A stretch of DNA of 64,000 bases from Pseudomonadota bacterium. Lineage in GTDB: Bacteria > Pseudomonadota > Gammaproteobacteria > Burkholderiales > Burkholderiaceae_C. The notes beneath the pieces are model-generated. The model made no database searches and was not told the origin of the DNA. It saw only the letters and a list, made by a program, of their open reading frames with translations. Below, piece after piece: positions 40,656 to 48,148 of the stretch. Both the position numbers and the translations under genes were made by a program. Every line of letters begins with the position of its first letter. Position 1 is the first letter of the stretch. The stretch is from the NCBI GenBank assembly GCA_020161775.1, contig JAIUOW010000005.1:198691-262690 (forward strand), given 5' to 3'.

Positions 40656-42224
40656 ATGAACCTGAGCAGCGCCGACCACAGCACCAGCCCGCCCCGTGTC
40701 GACATCCCGCGCCAGTACAACGCGGCCCATGACCTGCTGGCGCGCAATGCGCAGCGTGCGGCCAAGCCTGCTTTCATTGATGCGGCCACCGGTGCCCAGC
40801 TGACCTATGGCGAGCTGGCCGAACAGGCCCACCGGCTGGCCAACGCCCTGCGCGCGCGCCAGCTGGCGCCCGAGACGCGCGTGATGGTCGCCATGCTGGA
40901 CACGCCCGAGTGGCCGGTGGTGTTCCTGGGCTGCCTGCTGGCCGGCGTGGTGCCGGTGGCGGCCAACACGCTGCTCACAGGCAAGGACTTTGACTTCATG
41001 CTGCGCGACTCGCGCGCGCAGGCCCTGTTTGTCTCGGCCCCGCTGCTGCCGGTGTTCGAGCCGCTGGTGGCGTCCATTCCCGCGCTCAGGCATGTGTTCG
41101 TGGCCGGCGGCAGCGGCGCGGATTCGGTGGCGGCGCTGGTGCAATCGGGCAGCGCCGCGGCCCAGGTGGCCGATACCTGCGCCGACGACGCCGCGTTCTG
41201 GCTGTATTCCAGCGGCTCCACCGGCACGCCCAAGGGCACGGTGCACCTGCACAGCCACCTGATCCAGACGGCGGAGCTCTATGCGCGGCCTGTTTTGGGC
41301 ATTCGTGAAGACGACGTGGTGTATTCCGCCGCCAAGCTCTTCTTTGCCTACGGCCTGGGCAACGGGCTGACCTTCCCCATGAGCGTGGGCGCCACGGCGG
41401 TGCTGCTGCCCTCGCGCCCCACGCCGGCGGATGTGTTTGGCGTGCTGACGAAATTCAGCCCCACCATCTTTTACGGCGTGCCCACCCTGTACGCGGCACT
41501 GCTGGCCGACGCCGCGCGGCCGCCGCGCGCCGCGCTATCGCTGCGGGTGTGCACCAGCGCCGGCGAGGCCCTGCCAGCCGAGATCGGCAGGAAATGGACC
41601 GCCGAATACGGCTGCGAGATCCTGGACGGCATCGGCTCCACCGAGATGCTGCACATCTTCCTGAGCAACCGCCCCGGCGCGGTGCGCTATGGCACCACCG
41701 GCCAGGCGGTGCCGGGCTATGCGCTGCGCATCGTGGGCGATGACGGGCGCGAATGCGCCGTCGGCGAAATCGGCGAGCTGCAGATCAGCGGCCCCAGCGC
41801 CGCCATCATGTACTGGAACAACCGCGCCAAGACCAAGGCCACCTTCTGCGGCGAATGGACGCGCAGCGGCGACAAATACACCAGGGACGCCGACGGCTAC
41901 TACACCTATGGCGGGCGCAGCGATGACATGCTCAAGGTGGGTGGCATCTATGTGAGCCCGTTCGAGGTGGAGGCATCGCTCATGACCCACCCGGCCGTGC
42001 TGGAGGCCGCCGTGATCGGCGTGGCCGACACCGACGAACTGGTCAAGCCGCGCGCCTATGTGGTGCTCAAGCCCGGCCAGGCCATCACGGCCGACGAACT
42101 GAAGGCCCACGTGAAGACCCAGCTGGCACCCTACAAATACCCGCGCTGGATCGAGTTCGTGCCCGAGCTGCCCAAGACGGCCACGGGCAAGATCCAGCGG
42201 TTCAAGCTGCGCGCTGCACAATGA
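40656..42224 (+). CDS. bclA: Benzoate-CoA ligase
   Basis: 522 residues, of the AMP-forming ANL family. It makes benzoyl-CoA from benzoate, ATP and CoA, the first step of the box pathway. Motifs are FWLYSSGSTGTPKGTVHLH (P-loop), YTYGGRSDDMLKVGGIYVSP (hinge region) and the C-terminal lysine in TATGKIQRFKL. The start at 40656 follows AGAGGAG. Substrate is inferred from sequence likeness and the box neighbours. Other aryl-CoA ligases share these motifs. Confidence 0.92.
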   Translation: MNLSSADHSTSPPRVDIPRQYNAAHDLLARNAQRAAKPAFIDAATGAQLTYGELAEQAHRLANALRARQLAPETRVMVAMLDTPEWPVVFLGCLLAGVVPVAANTLLTGKDFDFMLRDSRAQALFVSAPLLPVFEPLVASIPALRHVFVAGGSGADSVAALVQSGSAAAQVADTCADDAAFWLYSSGSTGTPKGTVHLHSHLIQTAELYARPVLGIREDDVVYSAAKLFFAYGLGNGLTFPMSVGATAVLLPSRPTPADVFGVLTKFSPTIFYGVPTLYAALLADAARPPRAALSLRVCTSAGEALPAEIGRKWTAEYGCEILDGIGSTEMLHIFLSNRPGAVRYGTTGQAVPGYALRIVGDDGRECAVGEIGELQISGPSAAIMYWNNRAKTKATFCGEWTRSGDKYTRDADGYYTYGGRSDDMLKVGGIYVSPFEVEASLMTHPAVLEAAVIGVADTDELVKPRAYVVLKPGQAITADELKAHVKTQLAPYKYPRWIEFVPELPKTATGKIQRFKLRAAQ

Positions 42225-42257
42225 AGGTGTCTTTTCTTCGGGTAACCCATGTTGCGC

Positions 42258-42275
42258 AACCCAGGCGGCTGGGTT
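42258..42275. promoter_or_regulatory. Hairpin upstream of the binding-protein gene
   Basis: AACCCAG-GCGG-CTGGGTT forms a 7-bp stem 35 bp before the start codon. It has no T-run, so it is more likely an operator or leader structure than a terminator. Confidence 0.35.
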
Positions 42276-42309
42276 AAATTGCTTTAAGCCTAAACAAAAG
42301 GAGATTTCC

Positions 42310-43497
42310 ATGACCTCACGCCGTCTTGTCCTGACCCGTAGCGCCGCCATCGTGGGCGCAGCCTCCACCGGCCTGCTGCTGCCCCAGATTGCCCGCGCCC
42401 AGGGCAACAAGGTCCGCGTGGGTTTCATGCTGCCCTACACCGGCACTTTCGCGCAGCTGGGCGTGGCCATTGAAAACGGCGTGCGCATGGCCATCGACGA
42501 AAAGGGCGGCAAGCTGGGCGGGCGCGAGATCGAGTGGTTCAAGGTGGACGACGAGTCCGAGCCGTCCAAGGGCGTGGAAAACGCCACCAAGCTGGTGCAG
42601 CGTGACAAGGTGGACGTGCTGATCGGCACCGTTCACTCGGGCGTGCAGATGGGCATCCAGCGCGTGGCCCGCGAATCGGGCGTGCTCAACCTCATCCCCA
42701 ACGCCGGCGTGCATGCCGCCACCCGCGCGCTGTGCGCGCCCAACGTGTTCCGCACCTCGTTCAGCAACAGCCAGCCCACCCGCGCGCTGGGCCAGGCCAT
42801 GGTGGCCAAGGGCCACAAGAAGGCCGTCTGGATCACCTGGAAATATGCCGCGGGCGACGAAGCCTTCGAAGGCTTCAAGGAAAGCTACACCGCCGCCGGT
42901 GGCACCATCATCAAGGAACTGGGCCTGCCCTTCCCCAACGTCGAATTCCAGGCCCTGCTGACCGAGATCGCCTCGCTCAAGCCGGACGCCGTGGCCTGCT
43001 TCTTTGCCGGTGGCGGCGCGGCCAAGTTCATCCGCGACTACGCCGCCGCAGGCCTGAAGGGCAAGATTCCGCTGTACGGCTCGGGCTTCCTGACCGAGGG
43101 CGTGCTGGACGCCGCAGGTCCGGCCGCCGACGGCATCATCACCACCATGCACTACAGCGATTCGCTGGACACGCCGCGCAACAAGGCGTTCCGCACGGCC
43201 TATGCCACGCGCTTCAAGATGCAACCCGACGTGTACGCGGTGCAGGGTTATGACACCGGCCTGCTGCTGGCCCAGGGCGCAGCCGCCGTCAAAGGTGACC
43301 TCAACAGCAAGCCCGCGCTGTACAAGGCCATGGAGTCCGCCGTGATCGACAGTCCGCGCGGCCGCTGGACCATGAGCAAGTCGCACAACCCGGTGCAGGA
43401 CATCTACCTGCGCCAGGTCGAAAACAAGGAAAACAAGGTGATCGGCGTGGCCGCCAAGGCGCTGGCCGACTCCGGTACCGGCTGCAAGATGGGTTGA
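42310..43497 (+). CDS. ABC transporter substrate-binding protein (branched-chain amino acid type; probable benzoate)
   Basis: 395 residues. It has a signal peptide (about 1-30, with RRLVLTRSAAIVGAASTGLLLP) that has an RR-like start. The mature part is the LivJ-type periplasmic binding fold (VRVGFMLPYTGTFAQLGVAIENGVRMA, KLVQRDKVDVLIGTVHSG, VYAVQGYDTGLLLAQGA). It is followed by a LysE gene and livHMGF, so it is the binding protein of that importer. The ligand is likely benzoate or a related aromatic acid, from the context only. Confidence 0.88.
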   Translation: MTSRRLVLTRSAAIVGAASTGLLLPQIARAQGNKVRVGFMLPYTGTFAQLGVAIENGVRMAIDEKGGKLGGREIEWFKVDDESEPSKGVENATKLVQRDKVDVLIGTVHSGVQMGIQRVARESGVLNLIPNAGVHAATRALCAPNVFRTSFSNSQPTRALGQAMVAKGHKKAVWITWKYAAGDEAFEGFKESYTAAGGTIIKELGLPFPNVEFQALLTEIASLKPDAVACFFAGGGAAKFIRDYAAAGLKGKIPLYGSGFLTEGVLDAAGPAADGIITTMHYSDSLDTPRNKAFRTAYATRFKMQPDVYAVQGYDTGLLLAQGAAAVKGDLNSKPALYKAMESAVIDSPRGRWTMSKSHNPVQDIYLRQVENKENKVIGVAAKALADSGTGCKMG

Positions 43498-43510
43498 GCC
43501 CGGTTTTTGC

Positions 43511-43605
43511 TGTCATCCCGGGCTTGACCCGGGATCCATATTGGCGCGCCACGGTGGATGCCCCCGGATCAAGTCCGGGGCAAGCTCCCTGAATCCGGCA
43601 TGACA
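43511..43605. repeat. Dispersed palindromic repeat (copy 3)
   Basis: It starts TGTCATCCCGGGCTTGACCC and ends ATCCGGCATGACA, with an internal CCCCGGATCAAGTCCGGGG hairpin. It lies between the binding-protein and LysE genes. Confidence 0.8.
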
Positions 43606-43642
43606 ATTGCGTTTTCAATCGCGTTCAGCCTGGCGCTTTCTC

Positions 43643-44260
43643 ATGACGCTTTCCACCTATCTTTTGTACCTTGCCGCCGTCGCGCTGCTCATTCTCACGC
43701 CTGGGCCCACCATGCTCATGTGCATGACCAACGCGCTCAACCACGGCCCGCGCCAGGCCATGACGTCGGTGGCCGGCGCCGTGACGGCCGTGCTGGGGGT
43801 GATGCTGCTGTCGGCCCTGGGCCTGGGTGCGCTGCTGGCTGCATCTGAAGCGGCGTTCACCGCGGTCAAGGTCGCGGGCGCGGCCTACCTCATCTGGCTG
43901 GGCATCAAGACCTTTCGCAGCAACGCCGCGCTGCAACTGGGCCAGGGTTCGGCGCCGGGCCGCTCGTTTTACCTGCAGGGCCTGCTGGTGGGTGCCAGCA
44001 ACCCCAAGGCGGTGCTCTTCTTTGCCGCGTTCTTCCCACAGTTCATCAACCCGTCTGCGGACCTGGCGCCGCAGCTGGCGGTGCTGGCGGCGACTTTCGT
44101 CGCGTTTGAATTCGCCGTGCTGACGCTGTGCGCCCTCGGCGTATCGCGCCTGGTACCGCTGCTCAAGTCCAGCGGCCTGGTGAAATGGATCAACCGCCTC
44201 TGCGGCGGCCTGTTCACCGTCATGGGCGGTTTGTTGCTGCTGACGCGCAGGCAGGCATAG
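43643..44260 (+). CDS. LysE family transporter
   Basis: 205 residues with about six membrane spans. The RhtB/LysE signature is ILTPGPTMLMCMTNALNHGPRQAM at the first span, later VGASNPKAVLFFAAFFPQFI. Such proteins export amino acids and other small compounds. It lies inside the benzoate transport run, one base before livH. Its cargo may be unrelated to benzoate. The frame opens at 43607, but the ATG at 43643 gives the normal N-terminus. Confidence 0.88.
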   Translation: MTLSTYLLYLAAVALLILTPGPTMLMCMTNALNHGPRQAMTSVAGAVTAVLGVMLLSALGLGALLAASEAAFTAVKVAGAAYLIWLGIKTFRSNAALQLGQGSAPGRSFYLQGLLVGASNPKAVLFFAAFFPQFINPSADLAPQLAVLAATFVAFEFAVLTLCALGVSRLVPLLKSSGLVKWINRLCGGLFTVMGGLLLLTRRQA

Positions 44261-45124
44261 ATGGATCTCGCCAATTTCCTCATCCAGTTGCTCAACAGCG
44301 TCCAGTACGGGCTGCTGCTGTTCATGCTGGCCGCCGGCCTGACGCTGATCTTCGGCATCATGGGCGTGGTCAATCTTGCGCATGGCAGCTTCTACATGCT
44401 GGGCGCTTACCTGGCCTGGTCGTTGTCATCGCATTTCGGCAGCCTCACCCTGGCTATCCTGGGCGGGGCGGTGCTGGCGGTGGTGTTTGGCCTGGCGCTG
44501 GAATGGCTTTTGTTTCGCCACTTCTACCACCGTGACCATCTGGACCAGGTGCTGCTCACCTTCGGGCTGATCTACATCTTTGAAGAGCTGCGCTCCATCC
44601 TGTGGGGCGACGACGTGCACGGCGTACAGATTCCGCAGGCGCTGTCGGCGTCCATCCCGTTGACCGACACGCTCTCGTACCCGGTGTACCGGCTGTTCAT
44701 GTCGGGCGTGTGCATCGTGCTGGCCGTCGGGTTGTACCTGCTGATCAGCAAGACGCGCCTGGGCATGAAGATCCGCGCCGGCGCGTTCAACCGCGACATG
44801 GCCGAGTCACTGGGCATCAACATCAAGCTGATCCACGCCATCGTGTTTGCGCTGGGCGTGGGCCTGGCCACGGTGGCCGGCATGATCGCGGCGCCCATCT
44901 CCAGCGTGTACCCCAACATGGGCTCGCAGGTGCTGATCATGTGCTTTGTGGTGGTGGTAATCGGCGGCATCGGCTCGGTGCGCGGCGCGCTGATCTCGGC
45001 GTTGCTGGTGGGGCTGGTGGATACGTTTGGCAAGGTACTGCTGCCCCAGGTGGCGGGCATGCTGGTTTACATGTTGATGGCGGCCGTGCTGCTTTGGAAG
45101 CCCGAAGGTCTGTTCAAGCAATGA
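44261..45124 (+). CDS. livH: Branched-chain amino acid type ABC transporter permease
   Basis: 287 residues with about eight membrane spans. The LivH signature regions are AAGLTLIFGIMGVVNLAHGSFYMLGAYLAWSLSS and the EAA-like loop around GIGSVRGALISALLVGLVDTF. It starts directly after the LysE stop and overlaps livM by 4 bp. It pairs with LivM to form the membrane channel. Confidence 0.92.
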   Translation: MDLANFLIQLLNSVQYGLLLFMLAAGLTLIFGIMGVVNLAHGSFYMLGAYLAWSLSSHFGSLTLAILGGAVLAVVFGLALEWLLFRHFYHRDHLDQVLLTFGLIYIFEELRSILWGDDVHGVQIPQALSASIPLTDTLSYPVYRLFMSGVCIVLAVGLYLLISKTRLGMKIRAGAFNRDMAESLGINIKLIHAIVFALGVGLATVAGMIAAPISSVYPNMGSQVLIMCFVVVVIGGIGSVRGALISALLVGLVDTFGKVLLPQVAGMLVYMLMAAVLLWKPEGLFKQ

Positions 45125-46122
45125 GCACAGCAAAAGCCAATATCGAAACCCTGCCGCGCGGCGTGCAGGTGGCGCTGGCCCTGGGCCTGGTGGCGCTGGC
45201 CGCCTTCCCGTTCGTGGGCAGTGACTTTTACGCGCAGATGGTCGCGCGCATGATGATCATGGCGATCTTTGCCATGAGCCTGGACCTGCTGCAGGGCGTG
45301 ACCGGCCTGGTGTCGCTGGGCCATGCCGCGTTCTTTGGCATCGCAGGCTATGCGCTGGCCTTCATGACGCCGGCCGGTGAACCCGTCAGCCTGTGGTGGA
45401 CGCTGCCGCTGGCCGTGCTGGGCTCGGCGCTGGCGGCGCTGGTCATCGGCTTCTTCGTCGTTCGCACCCACGGCATCTACTTCATCATGGTCACCATGGC
45501 GTTCGCGCAGATGGTGTTCTACCTGTTCTTCGACAACAAGGCGCTGGGCGGCTCCGACGGCATCTATGTCAACTTCAAGCCGAACGGCGGCTTCTTCGAC
45601 CTGGACAACAAGCTGGTCTTCTATTACTTCACCCTCGCCTGCCTGCTGGGCGTGTATTTCTTCCTGCGCCGCCTGCTGTTCAGCCCGTTTGGCCGGGCGC
45701 TGGCGGGCATCCGCGTGAATGAGCACCGCATGTGTGCCATGGGTTTTGGCACCTTTGGCTACAAGCTGGCGGCCTTCACGCTGGCCGGGGCACTGGCCGG
45801 GCTGGCCGGTTACCTGTGGGGCGCGCAGACGGGGTATGTAAACCCCGAACTCATGGGCTTTCACATGAGCGCGCACGCCATCATGATGGTGATCCTGGGC
45901 GGCATGGGCAACTTCGCCGGCGCCATCGTGGGTGCCTTCGCGTTTGAATACGTGCTGCATGTGTTCAAGGATTTACCCACCGTGGGCGCGTTCCGCCTGG
46001 GCAAGCACTGGCAGCTGTGGATGGGCCTGTTCATCGTGCTGCTGGTGGTGTTTGCGCCACGCGGCATCCTGGGCCTGGCCGGCAAGCTGCTGCAGCGCAA
46101 GGGGGTCAGCCATGACCAATGA
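45121..46122 (+). CDS. livM: Branched-chain amino acid type ABC transporter permease
   Basis: 333 residues, about ten membrane spans. LivM signatures are MSLDLLQGVTGLVSLGHAAFFGIAGYALAF and GGMGNFAGAIVGAFAFEYVLHVFKD. It overlaps livH by 4 bp and livG by 11 bp, so the set is translationally coupled. The frame also opens upstream at 44602, inside livH, which is a shadow. Confidence 0.92.
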   Translation: MSTAKANIETLPRGVQVALALGLVALAAFPFVGSDFYAQMVARMMIMAIFAMSLDLLQGVTGLVSLGHAAFFGIAGYALAFMTPAGEPVSLWWTLPLAVLGSALAALVIGFFVVRTHGIYFIMVTMAFAQMVFYLFFDNKALGGSDGIYVNFKPNGGFFDLDNKLVFYYFTLACLLGVYFFLRRLLFSPFGRALAGIRVNEHRMCAMGFGTFGYKLAAFTLAGALAGLAGYLWGAQTGYVNPELMGFHMSAHAIMMVILGGMGNFAGAIVGAFAFEYVLHVFKDLPTVGAFRLGKHWQLWMGLFIVLLVVFAPRGILGLAGKLLQRKGVSHDQ

Positions 46123-46864
46123 AGTGCTGCTGAGCGCGCGCCAGCTGACCAAACGCTTTGGCGGCCTCGCCGCCGTGAACGAGGTATCGGTGGACCTGTG
46201 GCAGGGCCGTATTCATGCCGTGATAGGCCCGAACGGCGCGGGCAAATCCACGCTGACCAACCTGCTGTCGGGTGACCTGCCCCCCACGACCGGTACCGTC
46301 ACGCTGGGCGGCGCCGACGTGACGGGTCACAAGCCCGAGAAAATTTCACGCTGCGGCCTGGGCCGCAGCTATCAGAAGACCAACATCTTCCTGCCCTTCA
46401 CCGTCTGGGACAACGTGCGCCTGGCCGCGCAGTCGCGCGCGCCGCAGGCCTGGCGCTGGCTCAGCCGTGCCACCGGTTTTGCACAAACCAACGAGCGCGC
46501 CGAACGCGCCCTGGAGCTGGCGGGCCTCACGCCCCGGCGCAACGCAGTGGCCGGCATCATCAGCCACGGCGAGCAGCGCCAGCTGGAAATCGCCATGACC
46601 CTGGCCACCGAGCCGCAGGTGCTGCTGCTGGACGAACCCCTGGCCGGCATGGGCGTGGCGGAGGCCGAGCGCATGGTGCAGCTGCTGCTCAAGCTCAAGC
46701 AGGCCCACGCCATGATGCTGGTGGAGCACGACATGGATGCGGTGTTTGCACTGGCCGATCACTTAACGGTGATGGTCAACGGGCAGGTGATTGCGAGCGG
46801 GTTGCCTGCGGCTGTTCGTGGTGATTCTGCCGTTCAAGCGGCGTATTTGGGTGAGGAGCATTGA
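46112..46864 (+). CDS. livG: Branched-chain amino acid type ABC transporter ATP-binding protein
   Basis: 250 residues. Walker A is IGPNGAGKSTL, signature SHGEQRQLEIAM, Walker B VLLLDEPLAGM, and the H-loop follows (LVEHDMD). The second ATPase, livF, is normally within a few bases, but here it is 567 bp away beyond a long repeat region. It hydrolyses ATP to drive uptake. The start overlaps the end of livM by 11 bp. Confidence 0.93.
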   Translation: MTNEVLLSARQLTKRFGGLAAVNEVSVDLWQGRIHAVIGPNGAGKSTLTNLLSGDLPPTTGTVTLGGADVTGHKPEKISRCGLGRSYQKTNIFLPFTVWDNVRLAAQSRAPQAWRWLSRATGFAQTNERAERALELAGLTPRRNAVAGIISHGEQRQLEIAMTLATEPQVLLLDEPLAGMGVAEAERMVQLLLKLKQAHAMMLVEHDMDAVFALADHLTVMVNGQVIASGLPAAVRGDSAVQAAYLGEEH

Positions 46865-46886
46865 GGTGGCGTTGTCTTCTCTCGCT

Positions 46887-47124
46887 GGGCTTGGGGGCGG
46901 GCTGTGTGCGGCGGGGCTCATGCTGCGGCGGTTTTTGCTGCGCAAAAACTGCGCTGCGATGCTCGGGGGTCGGTCGCGCCGCGAAACTCGCTACGCGCTT
47001 CGCGCTGCGCTCAGACAGTCGCGGCGAGCATGTCACGACGCGCGCTTGCGCGCGCCGACACTCCCCCCTGCGCTTCTCGCCACCGCAGAAATCGCCCCGC
47101 CGCACACAGCCCGCCCCCAAGCCC
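46887..47124. repeat. Long inverted-repeat unit A (31-bp perfect arms)
   Basis: Arms 46887-46917 and 47094-47124 are exact inverted copies beginning GGGCTTGGGGGCGGGC. The ~176-bp interior is GC-rich with dyads such as CGCGCGCTTGCGCGCG and contains no credible gene. On the opposite strand the interior resembles that of unit B, with shared blocks around AGTGTCGGCGCGCGC and GCGGCGCGACCGA. Confidence 0.8.
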
Positions 47125-47165
47125 GAACCCAGGCATGCCACCGCTGGCAAGCCAGCACCGCTGCT

Positions 47166-47411
47166 GCAAAGCCACGGCTGGGGGCGCACCGGTCTGGGGG
47201 CGCCTCTAAAGCGCTGAGCAGCACAAGGGTGAGTGTCGGCGCGCGCAGCGCGCTTCGTGCTCTGGCTCGCCGAAGCTGTTTGAGCGGAGCGCGCAACGCG
47301 CGCGCAGCGAGTTCTTCGGCGCGACCGAAGCCTGAGCAGCGCAAGGCAGTCGCCGAAGGCGACCGCTTTAGTGAAGCCCCCAGGCCGGTGCGCCCCCAGC
47401 CGTGGCTTTGC
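47166..47411. repeat. Long inverted-repeat unit B (36-bp arms)
   Basis: Arms 47166-47201 and 47376-47411 match as inverted copies with one mismatch, beginning GCAAAGCCACGGCTGGGG. The match continues inward through CTAAAGCG. The interior is related to unit A but in the opposite orientation. The two units fill the livG-livF gap; no coding region is supported there. Confidence 0.8.
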
Positions 47412-47431
47412 CGCGAGGCAGGACAAGAGAA

Positions 47432-48145
47432 ATGATGGAACAGCTCATCCACGCCAAAAACCTGCAAACCTACTACGGCGCCAGCCACATCCTGCGCGGC
47501 ATCGACTTTTCGGTAGCCAGGGGTGAAACGATTGGCCTGATGGGCCGCAACGGCATGGGCAAGAGCACGCTGCTCAAGAGCCTGATGGGCCTGGTCAAGC
47601 CGCGCGGCGGCACGGTGCATGTGATGGGCCGTGACATGACCGGCCGCGCCCCGTATGAAATCGCGCAGCTGGGCATTGCCTACGTGCCTGAAGGCCGCGG
47701 CATTTTCGGCAACCTGAGCGTGGTGGAGAACCTCAAGATGGCCGCGCGCGCCGGCACCCGCGGCCAAAAGGACTGGACCTACGACCGCGTGCTGGAAACC
47801 TTTCCCCGCCTGAAGGAACGCCTGGGCCACGGCGGCCAGCAGCTGTCGGGTGGCGAACAGCAGATGCTGACCATTGGCCGCGCCCTGATGACCAACCCCG
47901 ACGTGCTGATCCTGGATGAAGCCACCGAAGGCCTGGCGCCGCTGATCGCGCGCGAGATCTGGCGCATCTGCGGCGTGATCCGGGAATCAGGCATCAGCAG
48001 CATCATCGTGGACAAGAACTGGAAGCACGTCACCCAGATCACCGACCGCAACGTGATCCTGGTCAAGGGCGAGGTGGTGTTTGCCGGCACCTCGCCCGAG
48101 CTGCACGCCCGGCCGCAGCTGCTGGAACAGTACCTCGGGGTCTGA
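47432..48145 (+). CDS. livF: Branched-chain amino acid type ABC transporter ATP-binding protein
   Basis: 237 residues. Walker A is LMGRNGMGKSTLLKSLMG, signature LSGGEQQMLTIGRALM, Walker B VLILDEATEGLAP. It is the LivF half of the importer. Two consecutive ATGs (47432, 47435) are possible starts. The frame extends back into repeat unit B to 47402, which is not coding. The histidine kinase gene follows 3 bp after the stop. Confidence 0.93.
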   Translation: MMEQLIHAKNLQTYYGASHILRGIDFSVARGETIGLMGRNGMGKSTLLKSLMGLVKPRGGTVHVMGRDMTGRAPYEIAQLGIAYVPEGRGIFGNLSVVENLKMAARAGTRGQKDWTYDRVLETFPRLKERLGHGGQQLSGGEQQMLTIGRALMTNPDVLILDEATEGLAPLIAREIWRICGVIRESGISSIIVDKNWKHVTQITDRNVILVKGEVVFAGTSPELHARPQLLEQYLGV

Positions 48146-48148
48146 GCG

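Noticed and set aside
46776-47435. Frames of about 215 residues on both strands in the livG-livF gap
   Set aside because: They run through inverted repeats and have Arg/Ala/Pro-rich translations without motifs. The inverted repeats explain why both strands look open.
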